Under the pieces are notes generated by a model, which was not told the origin of the DNA, ran no database searches, and saw only the letters and a list, made by a program, of their open reading frames with translations. From an uncultured Blautia sp. (GTDB lineage: Bacteria > Bacillota > Clostridia > Lachnospirales > Lachnospiraceae): DNA of 27,154 nt. This document shows, in pieces, positions 23,842 through 27,154 of the stretch; within the stretch, counting starts at the first letter, position 1; each line of letters begins with the position of its first letter. A program made the translations under genes and the position numbers. The DNA is taken from the NCBI RefSeq assembly GCF_934424005.1, contig NZ_CAKRXI010000039.1, forward strand, positions 1-27,154, written 5' to 3'.

Positions 23842-23856
23842 TTAGCATGAAGCTAA
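23842..23856 (+). repeat. Small hairpin between rhmD and the GntP-family gene
   Basis: TTAGC (23842-23846) and GCTAA (23852-23856) form a 5-bp stem with a 5-nt loop, ending a few bases before the AGGGGG ribosome site (about 23860-23865) of the permease gene. There is no T-run, so it is not a terminator; it might affect translation or mRNA processing. Confidence 0.3.
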
Positions 23857-23871
23857 TGCAGGGGGAAAATT

Positions 23872-25248
23872 ATGTCAGCAACATATTTAATCATCTGCCT
23901 GATCATTTCTATCGCTCTTGTAGTTCTTTTCTGTACAAAAGTGAAAATGAATCCGGCAATCGCACTTATTCTTGGTTCTCTGCTTCTCGGAGTACTGACC
24001 AAGGTGCCGCTCAATGATATTACAGCAGCGGACGGAACAGTAACAAATGGTCTGATCACAGTTATCAACAATGGTTTTGGAAACATGATGGGAAGCATTG
24101 GTTTCCCGATCGGTCTTGGTATCATCCTTGGACAGTTTGTCAGTGATACCGGCGGAGCTACTGTTATTGCAGATAAGCTTGTTTCCCTGTTCCCTGAAAA
24201 ATATGCTATGTATGCTGTAGGATTTGCTGGATTTATCCTGTCAATCCCGGTATTTTTCGATGTTACATTCGTTATCCTTATTCCGATTGGTGTAGCTCTT
24301 ATGAAAAAGCTCAACAAAGGAATTGGATACATTGTCGGAGCAATTTCTATTGGTGCTGGTATTGCACATACTCTGGTGCCGCCTACTCCCAACCCTCTGG
24401 TTGCACCGGAGTACTTCGGCTTCGACCTTGGTGTCATGATCGCAGCAGGACTTCTTTTCGGTATCCCGATGATGATCATTTCTGTTACTATTCATGGCAT
24501 GCTTATGAAAAAAGGCCTCTGGAATGCAGAAACAGATGAAAATGGCAACGGACTGAATGTAGATGAACTTGAATTACCGGAAAAACTTCCAAGCTTTGGA
24601 GTATCTTTACTTCCGATCATCATTCCGATCGTCCTGATCCTTCTGAATACCATCGTTGGAGCAACTGGAAGCACTCCGGCATGGCTTACATTCCTTGGTC
24701 AGAAGACAACATCCATGCTCTGTGGTACACTTGTAGCAATGATCATTGCAATGAAGACAATGGGCCTCAAGAAAGCAGAAGCATCAGCTGCCAATTCTCT
24801 GCACTCAGCAGGTATGGTATTCCTGATCACTGGTGCCGGCGGATCCTTCTCAGCTGTTATTACAGCAGCAGGTGTAAGTGATGCAATCAAAAATCTTGTT
24901 TCTGGTATTTCAGGAAACACAGCACTGATTCTGTTTATTGCATGGTTCCTTGGTATGGCTTTCCGCCAGATCACCGGATCCGGTACAGTAGCATCTCTGA
25001 CAACATTTGCAATCATGCAGAGCGTTACTGCAGCAATTGCATGTCACCCGGTATTCCTGGCTCTTGCCTGCCTTGACGGTGCACTGTTCGGTGCAACTGT
25101 AAACGACTCTGGTTTCTGGATCGTTTCCAATATGGCCGGCCTGAACTTATCAGGTGGTGTTAAGACTTATACATTAGGACAGGCCATTGCGTCTGTAACA
25201 GGTATCATTCTGATTATCATAGTGGGATGTATTTCCTGCCTGTTCTAA
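23872..25248 (+). CDS. GntP-family permease (gluconate/acid-sugar:H+ symporter)
   Basis: A 458-residue membrane protein with about 12-14 hydrophobic helices. GntP-family stretches include MNPAIALILGSLLLG near the N-terminus, VPPTPNPLVAPEYFG in the middle, GAGGSFSAVI and FRQITGSGTVASLTTFAIM in the second half, and GATVNDSGFWIVS near the end. The family imports gluconate and related aldonates with protons. Its place directly after the rhamnonate dehydratase-like gene suggests uptake of the same acid sugar (L-rhamnonate or a close relative). In E. coli the equivalent transporter belongs to a different family (MFS, YfaV). AGGGGGA is the ribosome site. A terminator follows about 20 nt after the stop. 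Confidence 0.92.
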   Translation: MSATYLIICLIISIALVVLFCTKVKMNPAIALILGSLLLGVLTKVPLNDITAADGTVTNGLITVINNGFGNMMGSIGFPIGLGIILGQFVSDTGGATVIADKLVSLFPEKYAMYAVGFAGFILSIPVFFDVTFVILIPIGVALMKKLNKGIGYIVGAISIGAGIAHTLVPPTPNPLVAPEYFGFDLGVMIAAGLLFGIPMMIISVTIHGMLMKKGLWNAETDENGNGLNVDELELPEKLPSFGVSLLPIIIPIVLILLNTIVGATGSTPAWLTFLGQKTTSMLCGTLVAMIIAMKTMGLKKAEASAANSLHSAGMVFLITGAGGSFSAVITAAGVSDAIKNLVSGISGNTALILFIAWFLGMAFRQITGSGTVASLTTFAIMQSVTAAIACHPVFLALACLDGALFGATVNDSGFWIVSNMAGLNLSGGVKTYTLGQAIASVTGIILIIIVGCISCLF

Positions 25249-25265
25249 TAAACAGATGTAATTCA

Positions 25266-25305
25266 AGCAGGAGTCCTCAGACATACGTCGTGGACTCCTG
25301 TTTTA
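25266..25305 (+). terminator. Terminator of the rhmD-gntP transcript
   Basis: A perfect 9-bp stem CAGGAGTCC (25268-25276) with GGACTCCTG (25292-25300) encloses a 15-nt loop and is followed by TTTT (25301-25304). The T-run is short, so read-through into the regulator gene may occur. Confidence 0.8.
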
Positions 25306-25348
25306 TAAAAGAAACTGCTGTGAAACAGATTAATCAGCAAATAGCCTG

Positions 25349-25387
25349 TGTAAATAGTTTACAGTATGATTTTCTTTGTAGTATAAT
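25349..25387 (+). promoter_or_regulatory. Promoter of the IclR-family gene with a palindrome over its -35
   Basis: TTTACA (25358-25363) and TATAAT (25382-25387) are 18 bp apart. The -35 is the right arm of a perfect interrupted palindrome TGTAAA-TAG-TTTACA (25349-25363). It lacks the central CG of catabolite-responsive elements, so an autoregulatory or other local operator is more likely. Confidence 0.65.
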
Positions 25388-25398
25388 AAACAGTAGGA

Positions 25399-25428
25399 GT
25401 AACTATTCAGAGCGGAAGAAATAGTTAC
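25399..25428. repeat. Long inverted repeat in the leader of the IclR-family gene
   Basis: GTAACTATT (25399-25407) and AATAGTTAC (25420-25428) are perfect 9-bp arms around 12 nt, located between the -10 element and the start codon. The arm sequence is nearly the same as AATAGTTTAC in the upstream palindrome, suggesting binding sites of one protein. An RNA hairpin is also possible. Confidence 0.55.
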
Positions 25429-25456
25429 GTATGAAAGAAGAAAAGCAGGTAGATCT

Positions 25457-26218
25457 ATGGCAGTTAAATCAGCGGAAAGAGTTTTTAGGATTTTTGAATT
25501 ATTGGAACAAAGCCCGGAGGGCCTGACGAATAAAGAAGTAAGCAGCCTTCTGGGGTTTGCTCCAAGCAGTACGCTTGCACTTTTGCAGACGATGGAAGAG
25601 AATGGTTATCTGTCAGCAGATGAACAGAAAAGATATTATCTTGGAGGCAGACTGATGAGCCTTGGTGCAGTTGCCGCATCCAGAATCGATCTGAACAAGA
25701 TCGGTACGCCATATCTCAAGAAACTTATGCAGACAGTGGAAGAAACCTGTTTCCTTGGAGTTCTTTCCGGCGATGAGATTGTTTATATTGCGAAAGAAAA
25801 CTGTGAACGTACCATTACCACAAACGCGAGTATTGGCTCCAGAAAACCTGTATACTGTACAGGACTTGGAAAAGCATTTCTTGCGTTTCTTCCGGAAAAG
25901 GAAAGCTCTCAGATTATTGACCGCATTGAACTGAAAGCATTTACAGAGCATACGGTTACAGACAAACTGGAGCTCAAGGAGGAGATCGCGCAGTTCCGAA
26001 ATCAGGGATATGCAGTAGATAACCAGGAGATTGAGCAGGGACTGTGGTGTATGGCTGTGCCAATCTATGACAATACCGGCCATATGAAAGCTGCGATCAG
26101 TGTATCTGGTCTGAAACAGCGAATGGTAGAAAAAAAAGAACTTTTGAAAACTGAAATGTTAAAAACAGCCCGTGATCTGTCAAGAGATCTGGGATATTAT
26201 AAGGAGGAATTGAAATGA
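25457..26218 (+). CDS. IclR-family transcriptional regulator
   Basis: A 253-residue regulator. The winged helix-turn-helix is at about residues 4-65, with LTNKEVSSLLGFAPSSTLALLQTMEENGYL as its recognition part (in overlapping pieces). The effector domain (about 75-250) contains TCFLGVLSGDEIVYIA, SRKPVYCTGLGKAFLAF and the late CMAVPIYDN segment. IclR proteins usually bind a pathway metabolite and control adjacent catabolic genes. E. coli rhamnonate genes are also accompanied by an IclR-type regulator (YfaX), so control of rhmD, the permease and the aldolase is the straightforward prediction. It overlaps the next gene by four bases (ATGA), so regulator and aldolase are co-transcribed. The ribosome site is weak (GCAGGT). 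Confidence 0.93.
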   Translation: MAVKSAERVFRIFELLEQSPEGLTNKEVSSLLGFAPSSTLALLQTMEENGYLSADEQKRYYLGGRLMSLGAVAASRIDLNKIGTPYLKKLMQTVEETCFLGVLSGDEIVYIAKENCERTITTNASIGSRKPVYCTGLGKAFLAFLPEKESSQIIDRIELKAFTEHTVTDKLELKEEIAQFRNQGYAVDNQEIEQGLWCMAVPIYDNTGHMKAAISVSGLKQRMVEKKELLKTEMLKTARDLSRDLGYYKEELK

Positions 26219-27111
26219 AAAGATTGTGCGGAGTGAATCCACCAGTGATCACTATTTTTGACGAACATCACAAGGTTGATATTGAAGCCAGCAAACGCCA
26301 GGCAGATTTTCTGATCTCAAAAGGTGTTGATGGTCTTGCTTATCTGGGAACATCCGGTGAGTTCAGTATCATGACCGTTGAAGAAAAGAAAAACTTCATC
26401 AATGAGATGATCAAATATGTCAATGGACGTGTAAATGTAATCGTTGGTGTCGGAGATACCTGTCTGGAAAACACGATGGATCTGCTGAAATTTGTTGAGC
26501 AGGCCGGAGCAGACGGAGTACTTCTGATCAACCCTTATTTCAGTGTATACAGTACAGACATGGTTGAAGCCTACTTTGGATATGTTGCTTCACATACTTC
26601 ACTTCCGATCATTATCTACAATTTCCCGGATCTTACCGGATACTGCTTCAATGCAGATGTTGTGGCAAGAATCGTAAAAGCAAACCCGAATGTAGTTGGA
26701 ATCAAAGACACGATTGCAGATTTCAATCATGTACTTAGCATGCAGAAAGTAAAAGAAATCAATCCGGACTTTTCTGTATTTTCGGCATATGAAAACCAGG
26801 CAATGGGTCTCCTTGTATGTGGTGTGGACGGATTCATCAATGCAACTGCAAACTTTGCTCCGGAATATACGGTTAATACGTATCAGAGTGCAAAACGCGG
26901 CGACTTTAATGAAGCTGCAAAATGGTTCAACAAAATGGTTGAGGCAATGGATATCTATGCATATAGCACACCTTTGTTCCTGGCTTGCAAGCAGGCTATG
27001 TACTACAGAGTGCTGCATCACGATGGTCAGGAAAGACTTCCTGCACTTTCACTTGATGCAACAGCGAAGGCAAATGTTTACAATAAGATGAGAGATCTGG
27101 AACTTTTATAA
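26215..27111 (+). CDS. DapA/N-acetylneuraminate lyase-family class I aldolase, probable 2-keto-3-deoxy acid aldolase
   Basis: A 298-residue TIM-barrel protein. Visible are GTSGEF (45-50, the pyruvate-binding loop), the catalytic Tyr 135 in IIIYNFP and the Schiff-base Lys 164 in VGIKDT, all as expected of pyruvate-dependent class I aldolases. True dihydrodipicolinate synthase is one member, but the location after an acid-sugar dehydratase, a permease and an IclR regulator suggests cleavage of the dehydratase product, for example 2-keto-3-deoxy-L-rhamnonate to pyruvate and L-lactaldehyde. In E. coli that step uses the unrelated RhmA (HpcH/HpaI family, metal-dependent). AAGGAGG before the start is the strongest ribosome site of this operon. 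The substrate is inferred from neighbours. Confidence 0.88.
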   Translation: MKRLCGVNPPVITIFDEHHKVDIEASKRQADFLISKGVDGLAYLGTSGEFSIMTVEEKKNFINEMIKYVNGRVNVIVGVGDTCLENTMDLLKFVEQAGADGVLLINPYFSVYSTDMVEAYFGYVASHTSLPIIIYNFPDLTGYCFNADVVARIVKANPNVVGIKDTIADFNHVLSMQKVKEINPDFSVFSAYENQAMGLLVCGVDGFINATANFAPEYTVNTYQSAKRGDFNEAAKWFNKMVEAMDIYAYSTPLFLACKQAMYYRVLHHDGQERLPALSLDATAKANVYNKMRDLELL

Positions 27112-27131
27112 AGAGACAGGAGCTGGCGATA

Positions 27132-27154
27132 ATGATAATGGATCGATTGGAACG
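27132..27154 (+). CDS. Start of a further gene, cut by the window edge
   Basis: AGGAGC (27118-27123) lies 8 nt before ATG 27132, and the frame stays open to the last base, giving MIMDRLE and part of one more codon. ATG 27138 is an alternative. The position, 20 nt after the aldolase, suggests one more gene of the same operon. Too little is visible to name it. Confidence 0.4.

Noticed and set aside
25349..25363. TGTAAATAGTTTACA read as a catabolite-responsive (cre) site
   Set aside because: The arms fit loosely, but the central CG that is nearly invariant in cre sites is replaced by TAG; it is reported as a local operator candidate instead.
1..27154. CRISPR arrays, tRNA/rRNA genes, insertion sequences, attachment sites or phage genes
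   Set aside because: Both strands were read for regular repeats, cloverleaf-like or rRNA-like segments and transposase or integrase motifs; none was found.

Overview
The window looks like a chromosomal segment of an anaerobic Clostridia bacterium, most likely a Lachnospiraceae gut commensal. The reasons are the pyruvate:ferredoxin oxidoreductase at the left edge, strong AGGAGG-type ribosome sites, short T-tailed terminators, a moderate to low GC content, a selenium-dependent molybdenum hydroxylase locus and anaerobic cobamide assembly genes. No tRNA, rRNA, insertion sequence, phage gene or CRISPR array was seen. Genus assignment cannot be made from the sequence alone.

Layout, left to right. 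(1) 1-1307: the 3' end of a pyruvate:ferredoxin oxidoreductase gene and its terminator. (2) 1333-5500: a three-gene cell-surface glycosylation set: a YfhO-type membrane protein, a polyprenyl-phosphate glycosyltransferase and a GtcA-type flippase. (3) 5530-8907: a cobamide nucleotide-loop block (cobT, cobU, cobS, a second short CobU-like gene, and a CobC-like phosphatase), closed by a terminator near 8955-8986. (4) 9145-21450: a selenium-dependent molybdenum hydroxylase (SDMH) locus. Its first transcript carries ssnA, a short ygfK, a fused [2Fe-2S]/molybdopterin hydroxylase and an RnfB-like ferredoxin. After a 268-nt leader with its own promoter, hairpins and a terminator-like stem come xdhA, xdhB, xdhC, yqeB, yqeC and mocA. 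(5) 21428-22345, minus strand: an AEC-family transporter whose end overlaps mocA. (6) 22618-27111: an acid-sugar catabolic set resembling L-rhamnonate use: a rhamnonate dehydratase-like enolase-superfamily enzyme, a GntP-family permease, an IclR-family regulator and a DapA-family aldolase. The first codons of another gene lie at the right edge.

How the genes fit together. The SDMH block contains two distinct molybdenum hydroxylases and three maturation factors (YqeB, YqeC, MocA), plus SsnA and YgfK. These are families known to co-occur with orphan SelD and with anaerobic purine use. The unusual parts are a YgfK without its usual central FAD/NAD(P)H module, an RnfB-like polyferredoxin beside it, and a structured RNA leader in front of xdhA. 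The sugar-acid block is the E. coli rhamnonate set (dehydratase, transporter, IclR regulator, aldolase) with a different transporter family and a different aldolase fold. Its two promoters carry clear palindromic operator candidates. The most rewarding targets for follow-up are the xdhA leader RNA, the short YgfK with its ferredoxin, and the paired CobU-like genes.
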